Notes: generated by a model from the sequence alone, not told the origin. A DNA stretch of 54,258 bases from an uncultured Dysosmobacter sp. (GCA_947625655.1 CANQPD010000003.1:1-54258), one strand, 5' to 3'; positions 11,077 through 19,757 are shown, counted from the stretch's first letter. Program-made: numbers and translations.

Positions 11077-11532
11077 CAGCGCCTGGGGCGCCAGCTCCAC
11101 CTGGGCGCCGATCTTGCCGGCGGAGATATAGACGGTCTCATAGTCCAGCGCCGTCCGGTGGAACACCGTGGGGTACTGCTTTTTCATCCCCACCGGGCTG
11201 CATCCGCCCCGGATATACCCGGTGACGGCGTTGATCTCCGCCACATGGAGCAGCTCGATGGACTTCTCCCCCACCGCCTTGGCGGCCTTCTTCAGATCCA
11301 GGTTCTCCGCCACGGGCACCTCAAACACATAGATCCCCTTGGACGCCCCCCGGGCCACCAGGGTCTTGAAGCCCCGGGCGGGGTCCTGCCCCAGGGCCTG
11401 GGCCACGTGGACGCCGTATTCCCGGGTGCCCTCCGGGCCCTGGCCCTCCTCGTAAAAGCGGGCGGTATAGGGGATCTTCTTCTGGTCCAGAATCCGCATC
11501 ACATTGGTCTTTTCCTCTTTCTTTTTTGCCAT
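11026..11532 (-). CDS. ybaK: Cys-tRNA(Pro) deacylase, YbaK/EbsC family
   Basis: A 168-residue YbaK protein, which hydrolyses cysteine wrongly attached to tRNA(Pro). Seen: KTLVARGASKGIYVFEVPV and the GYIRGGCSPVGMKK loop that holds the family's Gly-Ser/Cys-Pro substrate site. GAGGTGA before the ATG overlaps the stop of the upstream transporter, so the two are likely translated from one mRNA. Length is standard. Its 3' end overlaps the convergent gene at 10834-11076. Confidence 0.9.
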   Translation of the reverse strand: MAKKKEEKTNVMRILDQKKIPYTARFYEEGQGPEGTREYGVHVAQALGQDPARGFKTLVARGASKGIYVFEVPVAENLDLKKAAKAVGEKSIELLHVAEINAVTGYIRGGCSPVGMKKQYPTVFHRTALDYETVYISAGKIGAQVELAPQALLDLLRADTADIIVEQG

Positions 11533-11535
11533 GCT

Positions 11536-12420
11536 TCACCTCAGAATATACACGCCCGCAAGGACGCACAAAATACCGATCAGGGTGGCGGGGCCCATGG
11601 GTTCGCCAAACGCCAGTACTCCCGCCAGGGACGCCACCACCGGCTCCAGGCTGGCCATAATGGAGGCCTTTCCGGCCTCCACCCGGGCAAGGCCCCGAGT
11701 GTACAGGATGTAGGGCAGCACGGTGGAGAACACCACCAGCCCCGCCGCCAGCAGCCACATCCGGGGTTCGGCCAGGGCCGCCGCCATCCGCGCCGGGCGC
11801 AGCAGCACCAATGACGCGGGGCCGGCGAAAATAAACGTCCATACGGTAACGGTCATGGAGCTGTAATGGGCCAGGGCATAGCGGCCGAAGACACTGTACA
11901 GCGCGTAGAAGAACCCGGCCCCCAGGCCCAGCAGGACGCCCGGCAGGGTGACGCTCAGGTCCCCGGCAAAGACACCGCACACCAGGGCGCAGCCCACCAG
12001 GGTCAGCGCCAGGGCCAGCAGCTTCTTTTTCGTGACGGGCTCCCGCCACAAAACCGCCGACAGCACCACCACAAAGGACGGCGCGGTGTACAGCAGGATG
12101 GACGCCACCGCCAGGGAGCACAGCTTCTGGCAGGTGAAATAACAACAGGTGAACAGCACCACGCTGACCACGCCGGTGCCCAGGAAATACTTCAAATGCT
12201 CCCGCCGGACATGGAACACGCTGCGGTCCCGCACGGCGAACACCGCCAGAAGCAGCGCCATGCCGCCGAAGTTCCGCACCACCACGATGTCCGTTGGGGT
12301 GAGGCCCCCGGCCATGAGATTCCGGTTCCAAAGCCCGATGACGCCCCACAGGGCGGCCGCCGCCAGAATGCTGGCACAGGCCCCCCGGGGGCTTTTTTGC
12401 GTCTCCGTTATTGCGTCCAT
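11536..12420 (-). CDS. EamA/DMT-superfamily exporter
   Basis: A 294-residue membrane protein with ten predicted segments arranged as two EamA repeats (about 15-145 and 160-290). The second repeat holds the PYILYTRGLARVEAGKASI and LEPVVASLAGVLAFGEP patterns typical of the drug/metabolite transporter superfamily. Substrate cannot be read. GGGAGG before its ATG lies within the 3' end of the upstream gene (4-nt gap), pointing to coupling with the O-acetylation genes or read-through from them. Confidence 0.88.
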   Translation of the reverse strand: MDAITETQKSPRGACASILAAAALWGVIGLWNRNLMAGGLTPTDIVVVRNFGGMALLLAVFAVRDRSVFHVRREHLKYFLGTGVVSVVLFTCCYFTCQKLCSLAVASILLYTAPSFVVVLSAVLWREPVTKKKLLALALTLVGCALVCGVFAGDLSVTLPGVLLGLGAGFFYALYSVFGRYALAHYSSMTVTVWTFIFAGPASLVLLRPARMAAALAEPRMWLLAAGLVVFSTVLPYILYTRGLARVEAGKASIMASLEPVVASLAGVLAFGEPMGPATLIGILCVLAGVYILR

Positions 12421-12424
12421 GGGG

Positions 12425-13615
12425 TCAGTCCTCCCATACCGCGCCGTTGCCGGCGGTGGTGTAATAGAATGTGTCGTTCTGGATGCACAGCACCAGGTCG
12501 GGCCGGTACTCTGTGATATAGTCCTTCAGGCTCTTGTCCGTGTAGTGCCGCAGGTCCAGGATGCGGGTCTCGTCAAAGGAGGCGTACAGCAGCGTCTCCA
12601 GGGCGTTGGTGAAGGAGTCTCCGAAGATCAGCACGTCCGGCAGGTCCGGGCGGTTGGTCTCCAGCACGGTCTCGCTGAAGTCGCCGCCCATGTACAGGTT
12701 GTAGGTGGCGGGCAGGTCGTCCGCCGCCGGGGTGACGAACAGGGGCTTTTCGCTGGGCTGGCCGTTGTCGGTGCGGGTGAAGGCCGCCGCCTCCTTCTGA
12801 ACGCCGATGACCGCCCTGTCCTCATTGGTCCACAGGTTGTAGAGCTTGCGGTTCCGGGAGCCGATATAGGGATTGGGCAGCTCCACGAAGTCGATGTCGT
12901 CCTCGGTCAGCACCGGCAGCTCCCAGCCCTCCGCCGCCAGAGCGTCCAGAATGGCCCGGTAGGCAGCGTAGGCGCCGTAATAGTTGTAGTGGTGGTCCAC
13001 GGAAGCGTAGAATTCCGCCGGATGGCCCAGCCGGTCATAGACCGCTCCCATATCCAGAAAGGGAACGCCCCGCTCCGCCAGGGCGGCGGCAAAGGCGCCG
13101 TCCGCCGCCGCGTACTCGGCGGCGTGGCTGGCCAGGAAGTCCGGGTATTGGTCTCCAAAATACACCCGCTGTTCCGGGAAGCCGATATACAAAAAGCTGC
13201 CGCCGCCCGCCTCAATGTGGGCGTTCAGCTTTTCCAGGCCGTCCGCGATATCCGCCGCCTGTTGGGCGTATTCCTCCGGGGCCTGCTCCTCGCAGTCCAT
13301 GAAGGGCAGCAGCACATTTTCCGTCACCACGGTGTCGTTGACCACCGGGCGGCGCAGGACGTTCATCTGCACGGCGGTGTCCAGCTTCAGCAGGGCGGTG
13401 CGGCCGGGGGCGTGGTCGGAGTACCAGCTCTCAAAATCCGCGCCGAAGCCGCCGTCCCACAGGCTCTCCCAGGTCAGGGCGGGGCGCTCCGCGAGAGAGC
13501 GGTTTTCATAGTAGGCGGTGGTCTCCCGATGGGACCGCAGGGCCACCCACGCGGGCACCGCCAGCAGCACGGCCAGCAGGAGCGCCAAGAAGGCCCTGTT
13601 GAAAATTTTTTCCAT
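12425..13615 (-). CDS. DHHW-family protein, AlgJ/AlgX-like O-acetylation partner
   Basis: A 396-residue protein with an N-terminal signal anchor (about 8-26) and an SGNH-like extracellular domain. Seen: SVDHHYNYYGAYAAY, whose Asp-His pair fits the catalytic DHH motif, and LIFGDSFTNALET with the candidate nucleophilic Ser near residue 335. In alginate-type systems such proteins take acetyl groups passed by AlgI and place them on an exported glycan. It follows the algI-like gene by 15 nt with GAGGAGG upstream. The glycan target is unknown, as no glycan synthase is nearby. Confidence 0.85.
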   Translation of the reverse strand: MEKIFNRAFLALLLAVLLAVPAWVALRSHRETTAYYENRSLAERPALTWESLWDGGFGADFESWYSDHAPGRTALLKLDTAVQMNVLRRPVVNDTVVTENVLLPFMDCEEQAPEEYAQQAADIADGLEKLNAHIEAGGGSFLYIGFPEQRVYFGDQYPDFLASHAAEYAAADGAFAAALAERGVPFLDMGAVYDRLGHPAEFYASVDHHYNYYGAYAAYRAILDALAAEGWELPVLTEDDIDFVELPNPYIGSRNRKLYNLWTNEDRAVIGVQKEAAAFTRTDNGQPSEKPLFVTPAADDLPATYNLYMGGDFSETVLETNRPDLPDVLIFGDSFTNALETLLYASFDETRILDLRHYTDKSLKDYITEYRPDLVLCIQNDTFYYTTAGNGAVWED

Positions 13616-13630
13616 GATACGGGCCTCCTC

Positions 13631-15052
13631 TCAGAATTGGAAATACAGGAACGAACGGAAGGTGGAGCTCAGCAGCCGCACCGTGGACAGGCCCAGCAGC
13701 ATGAAAGCCAACACCTTGGGCCCCAGCGCCAGCGCTGCCGCGGCGCTCCGGCTCCCCCGCGCCTGTCCCGCCGCCAGCTTCGCCTGGAGCCAGTTCTTCA
13801 CCGGCAGGGCGGCGGGGATGGCCGCCAGCAGCTCCCAGCGGAACTGGTACAGGTAGTAGAACGCCTCGCCGCTCCAAACGCCGCCGGGGGCAAGGCCGAA
13901 CATGGCGGAGAGCATCTCCCCCACCTGCCCCAGGCCGGCGGCGCGGAACAGCACCCAGCCCACGGTGATGAGGGCCAGGGCATACAGGTGCCGCAGGGGG
14001 TTGGGCAGCCTGTCCAGCGCCCTGCCCCAGAGGAATTTCTCCCCCATCAGCAGCGCGGCGTAATACAGGCCCCACAGCACGAAGTTCCAGGCCGCGCCGT
14101 GCCACAGGCCCGTCAGCAGCCAGACCGCCAGCAGGTTGAAGACCTGCCGTCCTTTGGAGCAGCGGTTGCCGCCCAGGGGGATGTACACATAGTCCCGGAA
14201 CCAGAAGGACAACGTCTGATGCCACCGCCGCCAGAACTCCGAGGCGGACCTGGAGATATAGGGGTAGTTGAAGTTCTCCGGCAGGCGGAAGCCGAACACC
14301 CGGCCCAGGCCCAGGGCCATGTCCGTGTAGCCGGAGAAGTCGAAGTACAATTGCAGGGTGTAGGCAACGGCCCCCAGCCAGGCAAGCCCCACGGTCAGCC
14401 GGCCGCCGGCGGCAAAGGCCCCGTCGGCGATCTGCCCCAGGGCGTCGGCCAGCAGCACCTTTTTGGCAAGGCCGAAGCAGAAGCGCACCGCGCCGTCAGC
14501 GGCGTCGGCGCTGTTCTCCCGCCGGTCCGTCAGGGCCGGGGCAAAGTCGCCGTAGCGCAGGATGGGGCCTTGCAGCACCTGGGGGAAGAAGGCCATGAAC
14601 AGCGTCAGCCGGGGCAGGCTGCGCTCCGCCGGGATGGCGCCCCGGTACACATCCGCCAGGTAGGCGATGGCCTGAAAGGTGAAAAAAGAGATGCCTGCGG
14701 GCAGCACGATGGCGGGCACCGATAGGTCCAGGCCCAGGGCGTTCAGGTTGTTCAGGAGGAAACCGGTGTATTTGAAATACCCCAGCATCCCCAGATTCAG
14801 CGCCAGGGCCGCCGCAAAGGCCGCCCTCCGGCGCCGCCGCCCGGGCGCCGCCAGCAGGGCCCCGGCCCAGTTCAGTACGCAGGAGGCCAGCAGCACCGGC
14901 AGCAGCCGCACGCCGCCCCAGCAGTAAAATGCCAGGCTGAACAGCAGCAGGACGGCATTCCGCCCGGCCCGCAGCCGGGACGGCATCAGAAAATAGCACA
15001 GCAGCGTCAGCGGCAGAAAGCCGAACAGAAACGCCAGACTGCTGAATGCCAT
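13631..15052 (-). CDS. algI: MBOAT O-acyltransferase, AlgI-like
   Basis: A 473-residue polytopic membrane protein of the MBOAT family. Seen: FFPQVLQGPILRYGDF, the FDFSGYTDMALGLGRVFGF segment, RDYVYIPLGGNR, and GLWHGAAWNFVLWG with the family's catalytic His near residue 320. It moves acetyl from cytoplasmic acetyl-CoA across the membrane. The next gene encodes a DHHW partner, the usual pairing for secreted-polysaccharide O-acetylation. DltB-type alanylation is less likely because no dltA/C/D genes are present. Confidence 0.9.
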   Translation of the reverse strand: MAFSSLAFLFGFLPLTLLCYFLMPSRLRAGRNAVLLLFSLAFYCWGGVRLLPVLLASCVLNWAGALLAAPGRRRRRAAFAAALALNLGMLGYFKYTGFLLNNLNALGLDLSVPAIVLPAGISFFTFQAIAYLADVYRGAIPAERSLPRLTLFMAFFPQVLQGPILRYGDFAPALTDRRENSADAADGAVRFCFGLAKKVLLADALGQIADGAFAAGGRLTVGLAWLGAVAYTLQLYFDFSGYTDMALGLGRVFGFRLPENFNYPYISRSASEFWRRWHQTLSFWFRDYVYIPLGGNRCSKGRQVFNLLAVWLLTGLWHGAAWNFVLWGLYYAALLMGEKFLWGRALDRLPNPLRHLYALALITVGWVLFRAAGLGQVGEMLSAMFGLAPGGVWSGEAFYYLYQFRWELLAAIPAALPVKNWLQAKLAAGQARGSRSAAAALALGPKVLAFMLLGLSTVRLLSSTFRSFLYFQF

Positions 15053-15076
15053 GGGATCACTTCTCTTTCCTACAGG

Positions 15077-15817
15077 TTAGGGGAACTGCCGCAGGGCCCA
15101 GATGTAGCCGAACAGGAGCAGGCACGGGTAGACCACCCAGCTGATTTTCATGGTCGCCAGATAGAAGTCCGACGGCTCCGGGTCCCGGACATCGCAGGCG
15201 TGCTGGATGTAGAACAGCGTCATGGGAAAGGCCACGGCCAGCGCCAGCAGCAATGTCAGGAACACCATCAGGAAATACAGGAGCCAGCTCCCCCGGGCGG
15301 TCAGCTCCGGGCCCTGGGCGAAGCGCATGACGCTGACCGCCGTCGTCTCGTAGCCGCTCCAGGGGTCGTTTCCAAAGGCGGCGCTGGCCATGAGCATCGG
15401 GTTCCTTATTCCGTCCTGGTCATACCAGCCATATTCCTCATTTTGGTCATAACCGCCCTCAAACAAAACCGCGCCGTTTTTCAGGACGCGGATGCCGGGC
15501 ACGGTATCGCCACGCGATGTCCGAATGTTTTCCAGCGGGTATTCCACGGTGCAGATGTCGTGGAACCGGTCTCCGATCACGAATTCCACCGTCGTTTTGG
15601 AGCCGCTGCCGGGGGTGACGGTGATGGTCACCGGGTCGCCGTGGGCCTCGCCGGAGTAGACCGCCTGTTCCGCCGCGGCGGACACCTTTAAAAGCGTCTC
15701 CTCAAAGAGCACGCCCTTGTGGGCCCGGGACACGCCGGTCAGGACGCCGAACAGCACGATCATGGCCGCCAGGATCATCAGAATGACTTTTTGAAATTGG
15801 GTGCGTTCCTCGTCCAT
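15077..15817 (-). CDS. Membrane protein of unknown function
   Basis: A 246-residue protein with one N-terminal membrane segment (about 9-28), a beta-rich domain of roughly 130 residues containing TVEFVIGDRFHDICTVEYP, and two C-terminal segments (about 178-200 and 222-242). The middle domain is expected outside. AAAGGAG precedes the ATG at 15817. It lies directly upstream of algI on the same strand (24-nt gap), so it may be part of the O-acetylation operon; no family is recognised. Confidence 0.65.
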   Translation of the reverse strand: MDEERTQFQKVILMILAAMIVLFGVLTGVSRAHKGVLFEETLLKVSAAAEQAVYSGEAHGDPVTITVTPGSGSKTTVEFVIGDRFHDICTVEYPLENIRTSRGDTVPGIRVLKNGAVLFEGGYDQNEEYGWYDQDGIRNPMLMASAAFGNDPWSGYETTAVSVMRFAQGPELTARGSWLLYFLMVFLTLLLALAVAFPMTLFYIQHACDVRDPEPSDFYLATMKISWVVYPCLLLFGYIWALRQFP

Positions 15818-15830
15818 GGTGCGGCTCCTT

Positions 15831-16208
15831 TCAGCCTCCTAGAATTTCTCTCTGTACATATTTGGGGAGCTTCGCCAGAACGGCCCGGTGGGACGCCGCG
15901 CACAGCGCCCGCAGGACCTCGTTCGGCAGATCGCCGTCCAGGAAACAGGCGATCCAATTGCGCTTGTCCGTGTAGAAGCCGGGCAAAATCTCCGGGTACC
16001 GGGCCCGCAGCAGCTCCGCCTCCGCCGGGTCACATTTCAGGTTCACCAGGTCATGGCCGCCGTAGGTCTGGTATTTGGCGTCCGGCGAGCAGACGGCGGC
16101 GAACAGCCTGCCCCGGAGCATGTAGCGAAACCACTGCCACTCCGGCTTGTAGTCCTTCTCCGCCCCGGGGAGGGACAGAAGGTATGCGTCCAGCCATTCG
16201 TATTTCAC
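15831..16208 (-). CDS. MmcQ/YjbR-family DNA-binding-fold protein
   Basis: A 125-residue protein of the MmcQ/YjbR family. Seen: GAEKDYKPEWQWFRYMLRGRLFA at the start, the VNLKCDPAEAELLRARYP strand-helix, the GFYTDKRNWIAC strand and a C-terminal helix with LPNEVLRALCAASH. The family fold resembles a double-wing DNA-binding domain, but its role is unsettled. Its ATG overlaps the stop of the RAYT gene by 4 nt (ATGA), so translation is probably coupled. Confidence 0.85.
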   Translation of the reverse strand: MKYEWLDAYLLSLPGAEKDYKPEWQWFRYMLRGRLFAAVCSPDAKYQTYGGHDLVNLKCDPAEAELLRARYPEILPGFYTDKRNWIACFLDGDLPNEVLRALCAASHRAVLAKLPKYVQREILGG

Positions 16209-16714
16209 AGGGCGGCTCCTTCCTTATCATAATAGCGGTCCTCCGCCCACTTGGAGGGGTTGGCGGCGATGTAGGTCCATATTTTTAAAAAATCAGCTTC
16301 ATTGCGGACAACATGGTCATAAAATCCCTTTTGCCAAATCGGCCTTCCAGCCGCCTTAGACGCCGCTCGCTTCATCTGCCCGATCATCGTTGAAATCGTT
16401 CTTGTAGGGGCGGATATCATCCGCCCGTCTGTCTCGTTGATCTGTAGCAGCAAATGGATATGATTGGGCATGACCACCCATTTGTGGACCGTCACCTGCG
16501 GATAGTGGTTCGGGATATTTAAAATCGCCTGTTGTACAATCATGCCGCAGGCGGATAACGGGGGCATGTCCGGGCGGATGATATCCGCCCCTACGGCATT
16601 CCAGAAAAGCATTTTCCGCTCTTTGGTACAAACCGTGATGAAATAGCACCCCGCCTGACTGTAATCGTACTCCGGCAGGCGGAGCTGCCTCCGCCCCGGC
16701 CTCCCGTCCGTCAC
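16205..16714 (-). CDS. REP-associated tyrosine transposase (RAYT, TnpA_REP)
   Basis: A 169-residue Y1 HUH nuclease. Seen: an N-terminal [19 protein letters not shown] strand typical of RAYTs, the HUH metal site MPNHIHLLL (His 85 and 87), and [13 protein letters not shown] with the likely nucleophile Tyr132. It cuts and joins single-stranded REP hairpins. It begins with GTG overlapping the uvrB TGA (GTGA) and ends overlapping the MmcQ start, so it sits within a coupled gene set. Two REP palindromes lie inside the gene, in inverted orientation, encoding residues about 40-48 and 96-104. Not an IS200/IS605 element: no flanking IS ends or tnpB were seen. Confidence 0.92.
   Translation of the reverse strand: MTDGRPGRRQLRLPEYDYSQAGCYFITVCTKERKMLFWNAVGADIIRPDMPPLSACGMIVQQAILNIPNHYPQVTVHKWVVMPNHIHLLLQINETDGRMISAPTRTISTMIGQMKRAASKAAGRPIWQKGFYDHVVRNEADFLKIWTYIAANPSKWAEDRYYDKEGAAL
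16404..16427 (+). repeat. REP palindrome inside the RAYT gene, copy 1
   Basis: GTAGGGGC-GGAT-ATC-ATCC-GCCCG type: a GGGCGGAT/ATCCGCCC-like stem with the characteristic GTA-GGGG flank. Same family as 47813-47836, which differs only by a compensated G-to-A / C-to-T change in the stem. It encodes RAYT residues about 96-104. Confidence 0.85.
16571..16596 (-). repeat. REP palindrome inside the RAYT gene, copy 2
   Basis: The same element as 16404-16427 in the opposite orientation, ending in CCCCTACGG on the plus strand. It encodes RAYT residues about 40-48. The two copies flank the HUH active-site segment of the gene. Confidence 0.85.
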
Positions 16715-18681
16715 TTCTGGCCCCGCAGCTCGATGATCCGGTCACGCAGCACCGCCGCATACTCGAACTCCAGCATCTTGGACGCCTCTTTCATTTCCTT
16801 TTCCAGCTTGGCGATCTCCTCCGCCTTCTCCTGCTCGGAGAGCTTCCGCTTCCTGCGGCCCCGGATGGTCTCCTCTTCCGCGGTTTTTGAGATCTCCAGC
16901 ACCTCCCGGACGCCCTTGATGATGGTCTTGGGCACGATGCCGTGCTCCTGGTTGAACTTATCCTGAATGGTGCGGCGGCGCTCGGTCTCGTCCATGGCCG
17001 CCCGCATGGAGGGCGTGATCTCGTCGGCGTACAGGATGACCAGGCCCTCCGCGTTCCGGGCGGCCCGGCCGATAGTCTGGATCAGCGAGGTCTCCGACCG
17101 GAGAAAGCCCTCCTTGTCCGCGTCCAGCACGGCCACCAAACTGACTTCCGGCAAATCCAGGCCCTCCCGCAGGAGGTTGATGCCCACCAGCACATCGAAT
17201 TCCCCCAGCCGCAGGTCCCGGATGATCTCCATGCGCTCGATGGTCTGCACATCGGAGTGCATATACCGCACCCGGATGCCGGCGTTTTTGAAATACTCCG
17301 TCAGGTCCTCCGCCATTTTCTTGGTCAGGGTCGTCACCAGCACCCGCTCGTTTTTGGCGGCCCGGGCATTGATCTCCGCCATCAGGTCGTCGATCTGGCC
17401 GGTGACGGGCCGGACCTCCACCCTGGGGTCCAGCAGGCCCGTGGGGCGGATGACCTGCTCCACCACCTGGTCCGCCCGCTCCCGCTCGTAGGGCCCCGGC
17501 GTAGCCGAGACGAACACCGCCTGACCGACGCGGTCTTCGAACTCCTCGAACTTCAGGGGCCGGTTGTCATAGGCGCAGGGCAGGCGGAAGCCGTACTTCA
17601 CCAGGGAATCCTTGCGGGCGTGGTCGCCGTTGTACATGGCCCGCACCTGGGGCAGCGTCACATGGCTCTCGTCCACGAACAGCACAAAGTCGTCCGGGAA
17701 AAAGTCCAGCAGGGTCATGGGCGCGGAGCCCGCGGGCCGGTCGGAGATGATGCGGGAGTAGTTCTCGATGCCGGAGCAGTAGCCCAGCTCCGCCATCATC
17801 TCCATGTCGTACTCCGTCCGCTGGCGGATGCGCTGGGCCTCCACCAGCTGGCCGTTGTCTGTAAAGTACCGGACCTGCTCTTCCATCTCCCGGCGGATCT
17901 CGCCGATGGCCCGGTCCATTTTGTCCTTGGTGGTGACATAGTGGCTGGCGGGGTAGATGGCGATGTGGTTCAGCACCCGGTTCACAGAGCCGGTAATGGG
18001 GTTGAAATCGCTGATGCGGTCGATCTCGTCCCCGAAAAATTCCACCCGGACAGCGTGATCCTTGTAATAAGCCGGGTAGATCTCTACGGTATCGCCCCGG
18101 ACCCGGAACATGTTCCGCTCAAAGGCGATGTCGTTGCGCTCGTACCGGATCTCCACCAGCCGCCGCAGCAGCTCATCCCGGTCCCACTGGGCCCCCACCC
18201 GGAGGGAGACCACCAGCTTGGCGAAGTCGTCCGGCTCGCCCAGGCCGTAGATACAGGAGACGGAGGACACCACGATGACGTCCCGCCGCTCCAGCAGGGC
18301 GCAGGTGGCGGAAAGCCGCAGGCGGTCGATCTCGTCGTTGGTGGAGGCGTCCTTGGCGATATAGGTGTCGGTGTGGGGGATATAGGCCTCGGGCTGGTAG
18401 TAATCGTAATAGGACACGAAATACTCCACCGCGTTGTTGGGAAAGAATTCCTTAAATTCGGCGCACAGCTGGGCCGCCAGGGTCTTGTTGTGGGCCAGCA
18501 CCAGGGTGGGGCGCTGGATCCGCTCAATGACCTTGGCCATGGTAAAGGTCTTGCCGGAGCCGGTGACGCCCAGCAGCACCTGCTCCTTCAGTCCGTTCTC
18601 GATCCCCTCCGCCAGGGCCTCGATGGCCTGGGGCTGGTCGCCGGAGGGCTGATATTCAGAAACGACTTCAAATTTCGGCAT
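16711..18681 (-). CDS. uvrB: Excinuclease ABC subunit B
   Basis: A 656-residue UvrB. Walker A GVTGSGKT lies near residue 40, the beta-hairpin region [12 protein letters not shown] near 95, DESH near 335, helicase motif [11 protein letters not shown] near 540, and a C-terminal UVR domain that binds UvrC. It verifies damage after UvrA. The start at 18681 ([10 protein letters not shown]) has GGAG six bases upstream; a frame from 18693 lacks a site. Its stop overlaps the RAYT start. The leader contains nine copies of a 7-bp repeat just upstream. Confidence 0.96.
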   Translation of the reverse strand: MPKFEVVSEYQPSGDQPQAIEALAEGIENGLKEQVLLGVTGSGKTFTMAKVIERIQRPTLVLAHNKTLAAQLCAEFKEFFPNNAVEYFVSYYDYYQPEAYIPHTDTYIAKDASTNDEIDRLRLSATCALLERRDVIVVSSVSCIYGLGEPDDFAKLVVSLRVGAQWDRDELLRRLVEIRYERNDIAFERNMFRVRGDTVEIYPAYYKDHAVRVEFFGDEIDRISDFNPITGSVNRVLNHIAIYPASHYVTTKDKMDRAIGEIRREMEEQVRYFTDNGQLVEAQRIRQRTEYDMEMMAELGYCSGIENYSRIISDRPAGSAPMTLLDFFPDDFVLFVDESHVTLPQVRAMYNGDHARKDSLVKYGFRLPCAYDNRPLKFEEFEDRVGQAVFVSATPGPYERERADQVVEQVIRPTGLLDPRVEVRPVTGQIDDLMAEINARAAKNERVLVTTLTKKMAEDLTEYFKNAGIRVRYMHSDVQTIERMEIIRDLRLGEFDVLVGINLLREGLDLPEVSLVAVLDADKEGFLRSETSLIQTIGRAARNAEGLVILYADEITPSMRAAMDETERRRTIQDKFNQEHGIVPKTIIKGVREVLEISKTAEEETIRGRRKRKLSEQEKAEEIAKLEKEMKEASKMLEFEYAAVLRDRIIELRGQK

Positions 18682-18702
18682 AGCATGCTCCATTTAGAGA
18701 GT

Positions 18703-18765
18703 GAAGATAAGAGATAAAAGATAAGAGATAAAAGATAGGAGATAGCAGATAGGAGATAGAAGATA
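18703..18765. repeat. Nine tandem heptamers NNAGATA in the uvrB leader
   Basis: Exactly nine 7-bp units follow one another without a break: GAAGATA, AGAGATA, AAAGATA, AGAGATA, AAAGATA, GGAGATA, GCAGATA, GGAGATA, GAAGATA. On the minus (coding) strand each reads TATCTNN. The array ends 21 nt before the uvrB start codon. It could vary in copy number and change leader length or promoter spacing. Confidence 0.9.
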
Positions 18766-18775
18766 TCCCGCGCCC

Positions 18776-19081
18776 GCAGGCGCGGAGGAAGGGGGCTAGG
18801 GGAAACCATAGGTTTCCCCAGTTCTTTCGCCGGAGGCGAAAGAAGGAATTCAAATCATTTTCGCCGCGGCGTGTACGTGGCGAAAATTCCGAGACCCAGC
18901 CGCCTTGGGCGGCGTTCACCAGTGACCGATGTCACTGGTGGAAACAGCCGAAGCGCCGCCTGCGGCGGATGAAGCGAGGCTGTTTCGAGGAAGCGGCACG
19001 ATTGGCGGCCCTGTTAAGGGCCGGGAATCGTAATGCCGCGACGGTGTTGGGGGATCTAAAGGGGGAGCCTGCTCCCCCTTT
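18776..19081. repeat. Hairpin train: nine back-to-back perfect hairpins
   Basis: The stretch between uvrB and radC is almost entirely palindromic: CGCGCC/GGCGCG at 18776; GGGGAAACC/GGTTTCCCC at 18799-18819; TTCTTTCGCC/GGCGAAAGAA at 18822-18844; ATTTTCGCC/GGCGAAAAT at 18857-18887; GCCGCC/GGCGGC at 18899-18913; CACCAGTGAC/GTCACTGGTG at 18917-18940; GAAACAGCC/GGCTGTTTC enclosing an inner GC hairpin at 18941-18986; ACGATT..GGCCC/GGGCC..AATCGT at about 18998-19031; AAAGGGGGAGC/GCTCCCCCTTT at 19058-19081. The last overlaps the radC stop and may act as its terminator. No coding frame with a ribosome site is present. Confidence 0.9.
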
Positions 19082-19757
19082 ACCCCCCAAGGTACCCGCT
19101 GTCCGCCATAGACACAAAGTCTCCGTCGGCCACGATGATGTGATCCGCCAGCTCCACGCCGATGGTGCCCAGGGCGTCTTTCACCCGCTGGGTGGTGGCG
19201 TAATCGTCCTTGGAGGGCAGCGCGATCCCGCTGGGGTGGTTGTGGGACAGGATGACGGCGCTGGCAGAGGTCAGGATGGCGTTTTCCATGACGCTGCGGA
19301 TGCTCAGCTCCGCGTTGGTCACGCTGCCCTCCCCCAGGCGCTTGCAGGCGATCAGCTTGCCCTTGCGGTCCAGGCACAGCTGATAGACCACCTCGTTCTT
19401 CTCATCCGCGAAGCGCTCCAGCAGATAGGCCCCCGCCCGGGCCGCGGAATTCAGCACGGTCTCCTGGGCGGCGTCCGCCATGCGGGCCTTCCGGTAGATC
19501 TGGGGCGCCAGCCGCAGCAGGATCGCCGCGCTTTCGCCGATGCCCTCCACCTTTTTCAGGTCCTCCACCGGGGCGGACAGGACGGCGGACAAGGAGCCGT
19601 ACCGCTCCATCAGGGTATGGGCGATGGGATTTGTGTCCCGCCGGGGGATGGCGTAATAGAGCAGCAGCTCCAGGGCCTCATGATCCGCGAAGGTCTCCAG
19701 CCCGCCCTTTAAAAAGCGCTGCCGCATCTTTTCACGATGTCCGTCATGAATGCTCAA
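19080..19757 (-). CDS. radC: RadC family protein (JAB-domain)
   Basis: A 225-residue RadC/YeeS-type protein. The N-terminal part carries a helix-hairpin-helix (LKKVEGIGESAAILL, about 67-82). The C-terminal JAB/MPN domain carries the metal site SHNHPSG (His172, His174) and Asp185. Biochemical role is unsettled; a role in recombination or competence is reported for relatives. The start is TTG at 19757 with GGGAG seven bases upstream; no in-frame ATG is well placed. The promoter at 19866-19894 overlaps a LexA-like box, so SOS control is likely. Confidence 0.9.
   Translation of the reverse strand: MSIHDGHREKMRQRFLKGGLETFADHEALELLLYYAIPRRDTNPIAHTLMERYGSLSAVLSAPVEDLKKVEGIGESAAILLRLAPQIYRKARMADAAQETVLNSAARAGAYLLERFADEKNEVVYQLCLDRKGKLIACKRLGEGSVTNAELSIRSVMENAILTSASAVILSHNHPSGIALPSKDDYATTQRVKDALGTIGVELADHIIVADGDFVSMADSGYLGG

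Noticed and set aside
12149..14725. 858-codon open frame on the plus strand
   Set aside because: It is antisense to the AlgJ-like and AlgI genes, which have clear families. High GC makes long antisense frames common here.
16205..16714. Complete IS200/IS605 insertion sequence
   Set aside because: The protein is RAYT-like, no tnpB is present, and the gene is fused by overlaps to both neighbours rather than framed by IS ends.
18703..18765. Tandem heptamers as an origin or iteron array
   Set aside because: There is no dnaA, repA or DnaA-box context, and the array sits in the uvrB leader.
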